A stretch of 64,000 nucleotides of DNA from Clostridia bacterium (GTDB taxonomy: Bacteria > Bacillota > Clostridia > Oscillospirales > Feifaniaceae), in assembly GCA_017427525.1 (NCBI GenBank), contig JAFRSP010000036.1, positions 1 to 64,000 of the forward strand, given 5' to 3'. Each line of letters starts with the position of its first letter. Position 1 is the first letter of the stretch. The position numbers were made by a program, and so were the translations under genes. Below the pieces are notes generated by a model. That model searched no databases and had not been told where the DNA came from. It saw only the letters and a program-made list of their open reading frames with translations. Shown here in pieces: positions 18,968 to 27,681 of the stretch.

Positions 18968-19669
18968 TCACATCTCTCCCGCTTCAAGCAAGCTGAGGAT
19001 TTTCTCCAGTTCCTCCGCCCGCGCGACATCCGGTTGTTCGCTCTTTCGGATTCCCGCGAGCTGCTTTGTCAAACTCCCTTTCAGGTTTTGACGGTATGCG
19101 TGCAGCAGCTGCCGGTCGGCCTCAGGATTTCCGATCTGCCGCTCTAACAGCGAAAGACTTCGCCTGACCCCGTCATAGACAAAGGAAAAGACGTGATAGA
19201 TCCTGTGCTCTTCTCTGACAAGAAGTTCCCTATTCAGACAAAAGCCATCCCCCGCCATCGTCTCTCTCACAGACGGCAGATCGGTCTGCGGCTGTAAAAT
19301 CAAATGCAGCCGTGGATCTTTCAAACTCGGCGCGGCCTTGATGATGCTGAGCATGAGTTTCCCTCCCATGCCGGCCAGCACCACATCGTCGATCTCTTCC
19401 AGACTCAGCCCTGTAAGCCCATCGGTCATGACAAGAGAGATTTTTGATTTAAGTCCGCAGGCCGCAATCGTCGCAGCCGCGTGGGCAAGAGGTCCCTTTC
19501 GAAGATCTGTGGCAAGGGCACATTTACATTTTCCCTGCCCCACCAAAACGGCGGGAAGATAGGCGTGATCCGTTCCCACATCCAGCAGACGCGCTCCCTC
19601 GCGCACCAGCGACGCCACTGTCTCCAGGCGCGGCGTCAGCTTCGGTAACCGGTCGGTTCGGTTTTTCAT
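18968..19669 (-). CDS. trmK: tRNA (adenine22-N1)-methyltransferase TrmK
   Basis: TrmK methylates N1 of adenine 22 in tRNA. The 233-residue protein has the SAM-binding motif LLDVGTDHAYLP near residue 27, ATDLRKGPL, and the catalytic-site segment VVLAGMGGKLM. A C-terminal helical pair ends in LEKILSLLEAGEM. The start was placed after GAGGGGAGGG, which gives the family length. It precedes the Nif3-like gene, a conserved order. Confidence 0.92.
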   Translation of the reverse strand: MKNRTDRLPKLTPRLETVASLVREGARLLDVGTDHAYLPAVLVGQGKCKCALATDLRKGPLAHAAATIAACGLKSKISLVMTDGLTGLSLEEIDDVVLAGMGGKLMLSIIKAAPSLKDPRLHLILQPQTDLPSVRETMAGDGFCLNRELLVREEHRIYHVFSFVYDGVRRSLSLLERQIGNPEADRQLLHAYRQNLKGSLTKQLAGIRKSEQPDVARAEELEKILSLLEAGEM

Positions 19670-19797
19670 ACGGGCGCCCTCCCCTCGCCAAGATCTTCCT
19701 GCCACGGCGCGGTAATTTTGCCTGGCAGCATTTTTTGCGTATCCCTTTGCTTGTTTCCGTTTTGCGCCCGTTCCTTTTGAGCGGTTGCCTTCATCAA

Positions 19798-19825
19798 ACA
19801 GGGCCGGAGAAGCTCTCCGGCCCTG
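19798..19825 (-). terminator. Hairpin terminator after the DUF1858 gene
   Basis: CAGGGCCGGAGA and its complement form a 12-pair stem with a three-base loop. On the minus strand TTTGATG follows. It separates the DUF1858 gene from trmK. Confidence 0.75.
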
Positions 19826-19852
19826 CGGCTTTTGCTGCAACAAGCGATCTCT

Positions 19853-20056
19853 TTACGCTCTCTTGTTCAAAAATGCATTGATGCGCTCTGCAAGCTCTTC
19901 CGGATTGACGCCGTGAACGGCACAGGCCTGCCCCAGGGTTTCGTTTCTGGCAGAGGGACATCCAAGGCAGTGCATCCCCATCTCAAGGAAAAAGGGCGCG
20001 GTTTCACGGTTTTCCATCAGGATATCAAAAATCTTCGTATCTTTGTTGACAATCAT
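19853..20056 (-). CDS. DUF1858 redox-disulfide domain protein
   Basis: The 67-residue protein matches the DUF1858 family, small helical proteins often linked with hybrid-cluster proteins. It has KIFDILMENRETAPFFLEMG followed by MHCLGCPSARNETL, with the conserved CxxC pair. A redox or metal role is inferred from the family. The start has AAGGAGG eight bases upstream. No hybrid-cluster gene is nearby. Confidence 0.85.
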   Translation of the reverse strand: MIVNKDTKIFDILMENRETAPFFLEMGMHCLGCPSARNETLGQACAVHGVNPEELAERINAFLNKRA

Positions 20057-20182
20057 GCTATCGTCCTCCTTACTCCAATTCGGTTTGCGAAGAAAGCGTT
20101 CCTCCGCATGTTCAATCAAGTATAGTATAGCTCTTTTTAGCCAAAAATGCAAGGCATAATCCTTCCTGATCCATGCTCTTCC

Positions 20183-20217
20183 AAAAAAAGGGGCCGATGC
20201 ATACGCATCGGTCCCTT
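20183..20217 (-). terminator. Intrinsic terminator of the zinc-ribbon gene
   Basis: On the minus strand GGGACCGATGC and GCATCGGCCCC form an 11-pair stem (one G:U) with a four-base loop. TTTTTTT follows. This is a strong terminator 36 bases past the gene. Confidence 0.88.
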
Positions 20218-20252
20218 TATCGCCATTTCAGGAATCCATTTTCAGATTTCAA

Positions 20253-20540
20253 TTAGTAATTGTTCTGCTCTTCTCTCATCTTGGCAAAGCACTCACTGCA
20301 ATACACCGGTCTGTCGTTTCTCGGCTGGAAGGGGACCTTGGCCTCTGCACCGCAGTTGGCGCAGATCGCAGTGAACATCTCTCTCTGCTGCTTGGCAGCA
20401 TTCTTTCTGGCATCGCGGCAGGGCTTGCATCTCTGGGGCTCGTTCTGGAAGCCTCTCTCAGCATAAAACTCCTGCTCGCCGGCGGTGAACACGAACTCCG
20501 CGCCACAGTCCTTGCACACTAAAGTTTTGTCTTCGTACAT
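20253..20540 (-). CDS. Small zinc-ribbon protein with three CxxC pairs
   Basis: The 95-residue protein has CKDCG near residue 9, CKPC near 38 and, after a Lys/Arg-rich helix, CANCG near 60 and CSEC near 80. This matches the zf-trcl zinc-ribbon type followed by a CxxC-x17-CxxC domain, seen in many Clostridia. A nucleic-acid-binding or RNA-associated role is plausible but unproven. The gene is monocistronic and is preceded by an unusually long 460-base leader. Confidence 0.82.
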   Translation of the reverse strand: MYEDKTLVCKDCGAEFVFTAGEQEFYAERGFQNEPQRCKPCRDARKNAAKQQREMFTAICANCGAEAKVPFQPRNDRPVYCSECFAKMREEQNNY

Positions 20541-21001
20541 TCTTTTTCCCTCGCTTTGGTTATTTTTGCCGGCATTGCCGGCATCATATTTTCATTCTGC
20601 CCACGACAGGAATGAACTAAGTTTTGACCCGCTGAATGACGTTACCCGCTGACTTCACCGGTTTATTTGTGAACTGCACAATCTCGAAAAGAAGTGCGTT
20701 CCTATATTATGCTGCAGCACCTGTTGCTCAAACGGTGAAAGCTTCTCCTCGCTTGCGGTTCAGATCAGTTGCACAACAAATGGGGTCGTGCGCTCCGCAG
20801 GGTCAAATGAGTCGGATGAGAAACAACCAAATTGAGGGGCTGGGCCTTTGCTGAAAACATGAGAAAAAAGCGACAAAGCATCGGAGGAAAACTCCACGTG
20901 CTTTTTTTGCCTGCCCGAATCTCCCCACACTTAAAAAAAACAATGAAGGAAAAACGGATCGGAATCACAAAAACACAGACAGTTGCGCTTCTCTCTAATA
21001 T
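20541..21001 (-). ncRNA. Long structured leader or candidate small RNA upstream of the zinc-ribbon gene
   Basis: This 461-base stretch has no convincing gene. On the minus strand it would be transcribed from the consensus promoter at 21008-21036. Several complementary segments nest together. GGGTCAAA (20800-20807) pairs with TTTGACCC (20623-20630), enclosing a hairpin at 20771-20791 and a stem pairing 20654-20660 with 20733-20739. A GC-rich hairpin lies at 20567-20583, just before the gene. This could be a cis-regulatory leader, or a free RNA of about 190 bases such as 6S. I could not match it to a known family by eye. Confidence 0.4.
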
Positions 21002-21007
21002 GTGCTT

Positions 21008-21036
21008 AGTATACACGCTAAAATTTACCTTGTCAA
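21008..21036 (-). promoter_or_regulatory. Consensus sigma-A promoter between polC and the zinc-ribbon gene
   Basis: TTGACA (21031-21036) and TATACT (21008-21013) on the minus strand are exactly 17 bases apart. The nearest start codon downstream is 467 bases away, so the first product is a long untranslated RNA. Confidence 0.85.
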
Positions 21037-21071
21037 TGAATTTTTGGAAAAATATGAATTACTTAAATTTT

Positions 21072-24000
21072 TTAAAACAGTGACAACTGCGCGCTGACCG
21101 GAAGGTCACCCAAAGCTCCATTTTGTGCCAGCGTTTCAACGACAGCGCGCGACACCCTGGCCTGGGCAATGAGTTCTTCCTGACTGGTAAAGGCTCTTCC
21201 TTCCCTCGCCTGAGCGATGGCGGCGGCGGCGTTTTCCCCAACTCCGGGCAGCGAAGCCAACGGCGGACGCAGAGCGTTTCCCTCAATCAGAAAAGTGGTC
21301 GCATCCGACCGATACAGGTCGACCGGCAGGAAGGTATACCCTCTTGCCAGCATCTCCAGGCAGACCTCCGCAACGGTGGCCCTGTCTTCGTCTTTCATTG
21401 ATTTTTTGTCGAGATTCGCAACGTCGCGCTGCAGCTGCTCCAGAGCCGCTTTTCCTTTTGTCATCACGCTGGCGTCAAAGGCATCCGCCCTGACCGAGAA
21501 ATAGGTGGCATAAAACGGAAGCGGATGGTGAACCTTGAACCACGCAATCCGGAGCGCCATGGTGACATAGGCGACGGCATGAGCGCGGGGAAACAGGTAC
21601 TTGATCGCACGGCAGGAATCGATATACCAATCGGGTACGCTGTGCTCTCGCATGAGCCCTGCCTGTTCTTCGGAAACGCCCTTTCCCTTTCGCACCTGTT
21701 CCATGATCTTGAAGGAATCCGACTTCGGAAGCCCCTTCTGGATCAGGTAGGTCATGATATCGTCACGGCAGCAGATTGCCTCTCGCAGCGAACAGGTATT
21801 GTTGCGGATAAGGGTCTCGGCATTTCCGAGCCAGACGTCAGTCCCGTGCGAAAGTCCGGAGATGCGCACCAATTCCCCCACCGTGGTGGGTTTTGTCTGC
21901 TCCAGCATACCGCGCACAAAACCGGTTCCGAACTCTGGTATGGCGATTGAACCGTTGTTTCCCACGTTTTCTCCCGGCATCAGCTTCAGACTCTCCACCC
22001 CCGAAAAGAGGGCCAGCACCTCAGGGTCATTGAGCGGGAGGGTCGTCACATCGATCCCCGTGAGATCGCCGAGCATCCGAAGCGCGGTGGGGTCGTCGTG
22101 CCCCAGCATGTCGAGCTTGAGGATGTTGTCGTGGATGGCATGGTAGTCAAAGTGGGTGGTGACCACATTTTTGTCCGGATCGTCTGCCGGATGCTGTACC
22201 GGCGTAAAATCTTCAATGTCAAAGGCTTCGGGCACCACCATGATTCCGCCCGGGTGCTGCCCCGTTGTGCGCTTGATCCCGGTGCATCCGCGCACCAAAC
22301 GCTCCTCCTCCGCACGGGGAACGACTCTTCCCCGCTCGGCAAGGTATTTCTTTACATAGCCAAATGCTGTTTTCTCAGCGACCGTTGCAATGGTTCCGGC
22401 ACGAAAGACATGCCGTCTCGGAAAGAGCGACTCGGCATATTTGTGCGCCTGCGTTTGGTATTCCCCTGAGAAATTTAAATCGATATCGGGCACCTTTTCT
22501 CCTGAAAACCCCATAAAGGTTTCAAAAGGGATGTTGAACCCGTCCTTCCGGCACTTACTTCCACAGTTCGGGCAAATCAGATCGGGCATATCACAGCCGG
22601 CCTCATATGCTCCGGAATCGTCGAAGCGGATAAAGTGACAGGCTGGGCAGACATAGTGAGGAGGCAGGGCGTTGACCTCGGTGATCTGTGCGAAATAGGC
22701 CGCAAGAGAGGAGCCGACCGAGCCGCGGGATCCGACCAGATATCCGTTGCGGCGCGACTCCTGCACAAGCCGCCTTGCAATGATATACATCACGGCGTAG
22801 CCGTTTCCGATAATGGGATCCAGCTCCCGCTCCAATCTCTCTCTGACCCGCTCCGGCAGAGGATCTCCATAGAGCTCCTTCGCCTTCTTTGCGGTGATCT
22901 CTCTCAGTTCCTGATCGGCGCCAGGGATCTCGGGCGGGAACATTCCCTTTTTGAGCGGCACCACAGTGTCACACCAATCCGCCACCAGATTTGTGTTTGT
23001 CACCACAACCTCGAAGGCCTTTTCTTCCCCCAGATAGGAGAACTCTTCCAGCATCTCTTCGGTGGTGCGGAAGTAAAGCGGATTTTGACGGTCTGCGTCC
23101 TCATACCCCTGCGAGGCCAGCAGAATCGAGCGGAAAATCTCATCCTCCGGCTCGAGAAAATGTACGTCTCCCGTGGCGCAGACCGGAATGTCGAGCTCCT
23201 CGCCAAGCGAAACAACAGTTTTGTTATAGGCGCGCAGATGGTCGTCGTCTTTCGCCGTGCCGTTTGCAACCAGAAACCGGTTGTTGGAAATCGGCTGAAT
23301 CTCAAGATAATCATAGAAGGAGGCGATGCGCAGCAACTCCTCTCTGGGAGCCCCATTTACGATAGCGGTAAAGAGTTCGCCTGCCTCGCAGGCGGAACCG
23401 AGGATCAGCCCCTCTCTGTGACGGAGGAGCTCGCTCTTCGGAATTTTCGGACGTTTGTTTCCAAAGTATTCCAGATTTGATTTGCTCACCAACCGGAACA
23501 GGTTTTTCAGGCCGACCATGTTCTTGGCCAGTATGATCAGATGATAGGTTCTCGCAAGGCGCAGATCGCGCCGATTTCCAAACACCTCAAAGAGCTCCTG
23601 CACCGTGGAGGCGCCCTGCGCTTTCCCAAGCTCCGTGAGACCGAAAAAGATCTGCGACAGGGCTTCTGCATCATTATCCGCACGGTGGTGCCGCAGAGAG
23701 ACCTGAAAATGAGCGGCAAGCGTGTCGAGCCTGTGATTTTTGAGCTGCGGAAGGGCGCAACGCGCAATGGCAAGCGTGTCGACAGAAGGGTTGTCTACCG
23801 CCATGCCGCAGCGTCCCGCGGCTGCGCGCAGAAAAGAGACGTCGAAAGAGGCGTTGTGCGCCACCAACGTATACCCTTTTACAAAGGACAGAAACTCCGA
23901 AAGCGCCTCCTGCTCGGAAGGAGCGTTTCGCACCATCTCGTCCGTGATCCCTGTCAGCTTGGTGATTTCATAGGGAATGGGGCGCTCCGGATTCACAAAG

Positions 24001-25304
24001 GTGTGGAACCGGTCGAGCACCTCGCCTTCCCGTACCAGCACGGCGCCGATCTCGGTCATGCGGTCGGTTCTCGGCGAGAGCCCCGTGGTCTCAAGGTCAA
24101 AGATCACAAAGGGATCCGCAAAGGAATCCTGGCGCGGCGATGAATCCGAATTGTTTTCACTGATGAAGTAGGCTTCGATCCCATAGAGGATCTTGCCTTC
24201 AAATCCCGCCTTTTTCGCACCGTTGCAGGCGTCTGGATAGGCCTGCAGCACCCCATGATCGGTGATCGCAAGGGCAGGATGTCCCCATTCGGCCGCCCGC
24301 TTGAGATAGGCTTCCACCGGCGTAACCGCATCCATCTGACTCATAGTTGTGTGAAGATGCAGCTCGACCCGCTTCTTCGGAGCATTGTCTTTGCGCACCT
24401 TCTTCTCAACCTGCAGGATATCCCGCGCCATCACCGCCAGCTCGTTGGTGTAGCGGTCGAGCTGCATCTCGCCGCGCAGGCGGATATAACTGCCGTCCTT
24501 CAGCTTTGAGAGCAGCTGCTCGGCCTTCTCGATCTGCAGAAACATCTTGACCGGCAGAGAAGAGGTGAGATCGGTGAGATTGAAGGACACGATCACGGTT
24601 TTTCCGTTCTTTGAGGCTCTGGATTCCAGCCCAAACACCTCTCCCTCCACTGTCACGCTCCCACTGTCGAGATCCACACTGCGCATGGGGACCGGCGCGC
24701 CGTCGAACCTCTTCCCACAGAGCAACTCCCCTGCCGAGCGGCGGGCAATTCCCTGCTTTACCGCAATGCGGCGTGGCTCTGCCTTAGGCTCTGCTTTAAT
24801 GGGAGGCGCTATACTCAGTCCTTCGGTCAACTCCTGAAGCTCCAGCACACCGGTGAATTCCACCGCATAGTGTTTTCCAAATTCTTCTAACAACAGTTCG
24901 GAAAGGATCCTCCTTCCCTCTGCCCTTGCCAAGGCTTCGCCGCCCCCATGGGTCAGGGCAAGGGTGACCCTGTCTTCCTCCACCGTCATAGCGGCGTCGT
25001 CTAAAAAGCCTCGGCAGCCCGGGCAGACCTGCCCCAGATACTGAGCCAGCATGGGTGCATAGTCGGCAGTGAGCTCTATTCCCTCATAACGGCAGTGGAG
25101 CTGAAGGCGGTCAAGCCCGTACAACTTCTGTACCTCAAGGCAGATCCGGTTCAGTTCCTCCTTATCGAGGTAGCGGTCGAGCTTCAGCCAGAGCTCAATC
25201 CCACGTCGGTCCCGATCCATGAGAATCTTCACAACCTTTGCCTGCCGGAGCCCCTCGCTGGTACAGCTGTATTCTGAAAATAGACTGGTAAAGTTTTCGT
25301 TCAT
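21072..25304 (-). CDS. polC: DNA polymerase III subunit alpha, PolC type
   Basis: PolC is the replicative DNA polymerase of low-GC Gram-positive bacteria, with a built-in proofreading exonuclease. The 1410-residue protein has an OB fold near 225-320 and a PHP domain (LHLHTTMSQMDAV, ITDHGVLQAYP). The DEDDh exonuclease, inserted in the PHP domain, shows FDLETTG, HNASFD and HRADNDAEA. Then come the polymerase core with PDIDLNFSGEYQ and a zinc finger (CPACHF, CPNCG). It is the last gene of the pyrH operon, with AAAGAGGA before the ATG. Confidence 0.98.
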   Translation of the reverse strand: MNENFTSLFSEYSCTSEGLRQAKVVKILMDRDRRGIELWLKLDRYLDKEELNRICLEVQKLYGLDRLQLHCRYEGIELTADYAPMLAQYLGQVCPGCRGFLDDAAMTVEEDRVTLALTHGGGEALARAEGRRILSELLLEEFGKHYAVEFTGVLELQELTEGLSIAPPIKAEPKAEPRRIAVKQGIARRSAGELLCGKRFDGAPVPMRSVDLDSGSVTVEGEVFGLESRASKNGKTVIVSFNLTDLTSSLPVKMFLQIEKAEQLLSKLKDGSYIRLRGEMQLDRYTNELAVMARDILQVEKKVRKDNAPKKRVELHLHTTMSQMDAVTPVEAYLKRAAEWGHPALAITDHGVLQAYPDACNGAKKAGFEGKILYGIEAYFISENNSDSSPRQDSFADPFVIFDLETTGLSPRTDRMTEIGAVLVREGEVLDRFHTFVNPERPIPYEITKLTGITDEMVRNAPSEQEALSEFLSFVKGYTLVAHNASFDVSFLRAAAGRCGMAVDNPSVDTLAIARCALPQLKNHRLDTLAAHFQVSLRHHRADNDAEALSQIFFGLTELGKAQGASTVQELFEVFGNRRDLRLARTYHLIILAKNMVGLKNLFRLVSKSNLEYFGNKRPKIPKSELLRHREGLILGSACEAGELFTAIVNGAPREELLRIASFYDYLEIQPISNNRFLVANGTAKDDDHLRAYNKTVVSLGEELDIPVCATGDVHFLEPEDEIFRSILLASQGYEDADRQNPLYFRTTEEMLEEFSYLGEEKAFEVVVTNTNLVADWCDTVVPLKKGMFPPEIPGADQELREITAKKAKELYGDPLPERVRERLERELDPIIGNGYAVMYIIARRLVQESRRNGYLVGSRGSVGSSLAAYFAQITEVNALPPHYVCPACHFIRFDDSGAYEAGCDMPDLICPNCGSKCRKDGFNIPFETFMGFSGEKVPDIDLNFSGEYQTQAHKYAESLFPRRHVFRAGTIATVAEKTAFGYVKKYLAERGRVVPRAEEERLVRGCTGIKRTTGQHPGGIMVVPEAFDIEDFTPVQHPADDPDKNVVTTHFDYHAIHDNILKLDMLGHDDPTALRMLGDLTGIDVTTLPLNDPEVLALFSGVESLKLMPGENVGNNGSIAIPEFGTGFVRGMLEQTKPTTVGELVRISGLSHGTDVWLGNAETLIRNNTCSLREAICCRDDIMTYLIQKGLPKSDSFKIMEQVRKGKGVSEEQAGLMREHSVPDWYIDSCRAIKYLFPRAHAVAYVTMALRIAWFKVHHPLPFYATYFSVRADAFDASVMTKGKAALEQLQRDVANLDKKSMKDEDRATVAEVCLEMLARGYTFLPVDLYRSDATTFLIEGNALRPPLASLPGVGENAAAAIAQAREGRAFTSQEELIAQARVSRAVVETLAQNGALGDLPVSAQLSLF

Positions 25305-25369
25305 CTGTATCCTCTTTGAAAATCAGACGCAAGGCATGCGCCCTGCGTCTTTTCCCCTGTCTGCGCTGC

Positions 25370-26437
25370 TTATTTCCCGCAACGCTCCCGTTCCATTCGG
25401 TCGATCTCCTGCATCAGTTCCTCGAAAAGCATGGGTTCGAGCACCTTTTTGAGGATTTTCCCCTTGGAGAAGAGCACGCCCTCTCCTCTGCCTCCGGCGA
25501 TTCCCACATCTGCTTCGCGGGCCTCTCCAGGTCCATTGACCACGCAGCCCATCACAGCGACCTTGATCGGCACCTTTTTCTTGGCAAGCGCCTCTTCCAC
25601 ACGGTTTGCGAGCGGAATCAGGTCGATCCCCGTCCTTCCGCAGGTCGGGCAGGAGATGAGTTCCGGCGCATCCGGCAGGAGGCCGCAGGCGGATAGGATC
25701 CGATAGGCTGCGGGAACCTCTTCCACAGGGTCGGCCGTGAGAGAAACCCGAATGGTATCGCCGATCCCGTCGAGCAGCAGGGAGCCGATCCCCACCGCAG
25801 ACTTCACAACCCCCATCGTCGGTGTTCCCGCTTCGGTCACGCCAAGGTGGATCGCATAAGGGCAGCACCGTGCCAAGAGGCGGTTGGCCTCCACCGTGGC
25901 CCGCACATTGGAGGCCTTGATGGAGATCACGATATCGGTGAAAGAAACCTCCTCCAGCAGCGCGGCGTGGCGCAGAGCACTTTCAACCAGCGCTTCCGGC
26001 GTGGGCCCACCATAGCGCTGCAGCAGTTCTTTTTCCACCGAGCCGCTGTTGACTCCGATGCGAATCGGAATTCCACGTTCTGCACAGGCAGCCGCCACCA
26101 GACGCACCCGCTCCTTGGATCCGATATTGCCGGGGTTGATGCGGATCTTATCAAAACCCGCACGCACGGCCTCCAGCGCAAGCCGATAGTCGAAATGGAT
26201 ATCGGCGCAGAGCGGAAGCTCCGTGCCGCGGCGGATACCTGGCAGCGCCTCAGCCGCCTCTGTATCCGGCACCGTCACCCGCACAAGCTTGCAGCCGACC
26301 TCTTCCAAATGCTTGATCTGCGAAAGAGTCTGCTGCACATCGGCCGTTTTGGTGTTTGTCATCGACTGGACGACAACCGGCGCGCCGCCGCCGATCTTCA
26401 GGCCGCGCACCGTAACAGGATTTGACAGACGGGGCAT
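25370..26437 (-). CDS. ispG: 4-hydroxy-3-methylbut-2-enyl diphosphate synthase
   Basis: IspG is the iron-sulfur enzyme that makes HMBPP in the non-mevalonate isoprenoid pathway. The 355-residue protein starts MPRLSNPVTVRGLKIGGGAP and has QSMTNTKT. The cluster-binding cysteines lie in CPTCGRTG and in the GCVVNGPGE segment. It lies in the same run as dxr, uppS and cdsA, so several steps from DOXP to membrane and wall precursors are cotranscribed. The start follows GAAGGTGAT. Confidence 0.97.
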   Translation of the reverse strand: MPRLSNPVTVRGLKIGGGAPVVVQSMTNTKTADVQQTLSQIKHLEEVGCKLVRVTVPDTEAAEALPGIRRGTELPLCADIHFDYRLALEAVRAGFDKIRINPGNIGSKERVRLVAAACAERGIPIRIGVNSGSVEKELLQRYGGPTPEALVESALRHAALLEEVSFTDIVISIKASNVRATVEANRLLARCCPYAIHLGVTEAGTPTMGVVKSAVGIGSLLLDGIGDTIRVSLTADPVEEVPAAYRILSACGLLPDAPELISCPTCGRTGIDLIPLANRVEEALAKKKVPIKVAVMGCVVNGPGEAREADVGIAGGRGEGVLFSKGKILKKVLEPMLFEELMQEIDRMERERCGK

Positions 26438-26541
26438 TTCAGGATCACCTTCAATTTGTTTGAAACAAAGTCTTTTTCTCAATAAAACAAGGCCGATCTT
26501 ACAGCGTCACACCACGTTTTCACACGTGAGACGGCAATTAT

Positions 26542-27570
26542 CTATCTCGTCAATAGCGTTTTGATGTCCTGCCAGGTCACCAGCATGACCAGCAGCATCA
26601 ACAACGCAAAGCCGATCAGATTGACTCCGCCCTCCACCTCGGCGGGAAGCGGGCGGCCACGCAGCTTTTCGATCAACAGCAGAAACAGTCTTCCCCCATC
26701 GAGCGACGGGATGGGCAGCAGGTTGATGATGCCGAGGTTGATCGACATAAATACGACAAAGTTGGCGAGCGACGCCAGTCCCTGACGAGAGACCTCGCTG
26801 ATGACCTTGGTGGTGCCAACCGGCCCCGAAAGGTCCCGAATTGACAGCCCTCCCGTGAAGATCTCTCCCAGCGAGCTATAAATCTCCCGTGTCAGCGTGA
26901 TGCAGCGGAAAAGCGCCTCGTGCAGAATCGTGCCGGGGTGAAAGGGTGCTCTCTGAAAATAGAAATCGAGCCTCGGAACTCCCGATTCGTCAAGCGGGAA
27001 GGAGACTTTTCGCAAAACCTGCCGCTCCCCATTGCGCAGCACTGTGACTTCGCAGGGAACTCCGCCGCTATGGTACAGGGCATAGACGGTATCGATGGTG
27101 ATGCGGATCCTTCGGCCGTTGATCTCCAGAATCTGATCCCCCGCCTCGAGTCCCGTTTGGGCGGAAAGGCTGTTCTCTTCAAATCTCGCCACTGTCGTGG
27201 ACCCGACGGCGCGGAAGGAGGTCACCAGCCCGATCATGATGAGGAAGGCCAACAGCAGATTCATGGCGGCCCCTGCCGAAACGATCACGGCGCGCTTCCC
27301 GACCGAAACCTCTCGGAAGGAACGTGTGATCACAGGACGCGGGCTTGAATCTCCGAAGGGATCGCCCTCCTCCCCTTCCATTCGGACATATCCTCCGATC
27401 GGCAGAAGACGCAGGGAGTAATCGGTCCCCTCTTTCTTCCAGCGGTAGATAGCCGGCCCCATGCCGATCGAGAATTCCAGCACTGTCACACCAGCCCAGC
27501 GGGCCGCCAGATAGTGCCCAAGCTCATGAGAAAAAATCAAAATACCAAATACCAGAATGGCTGCAAGCAT
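26542..27570 (-). CDS. rseP: Intramembrane metalloprotease RseP/RasP
   Basis: RseP is a site-2 protease that cleaves membrane-anchored regulators and remnant signal peptides. The 342-residue protein has HELGH near residue 15 in the first membrane segment and a PDZ domain around 125-185 (AGDQILEINGRRI). The second active-site motif is NLLPIPSLDGG near 270. The gene sits between dxr and ispG, the usual Firmicutes place. Confidence 0.96.
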   Translation of the reverse strand: MLAAILVFGILIFSHELGHYLAARWAGVTVLEFSIGMGPAIYRWKKEGTDYSLRLLPIGGYVRMEGEEGDPFGDSSPRPVITRSFREVSVGKRAVIVSAGAAMNLLLAFLIMIGLVTSFRAVGSTTVARFEENSLSAQTGLEAGDQILEINGRRIRITIDTVYALYHSGGVPCEVTVLRNGERQVLRKVSFPLDESGVPRLDFYFQRAPFHPGTILHEALFRCITLTREIYSSLGEIFTGGLSIRDLSGPVGTTKVISEVSRQGLASLANFVVFMSINLGIINLLPIPSLDGGRLFLLLIEKLRGRPLPAEVEGGVNLIGFALLMLLVMLVTWQDIKTLLTR

Positions 27571-27681
27571 CGAACCGTCACCTCCCTCTTATATTCTGCC
27601 CTACTTCATTCGTTTCTTTTTTAAAATGGTTCCTCCCACATGATACAGCAGGAACCCCTTTTGCGACGCCCTGTCCCGCTG

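Noticed and set aside
20765-21016. 83-codon frame on the minus strand in the long leader
   Set aside because: Its first codon lies within the promoter -10 and it has no ribosome site, so it cannot be translated from that promoter.
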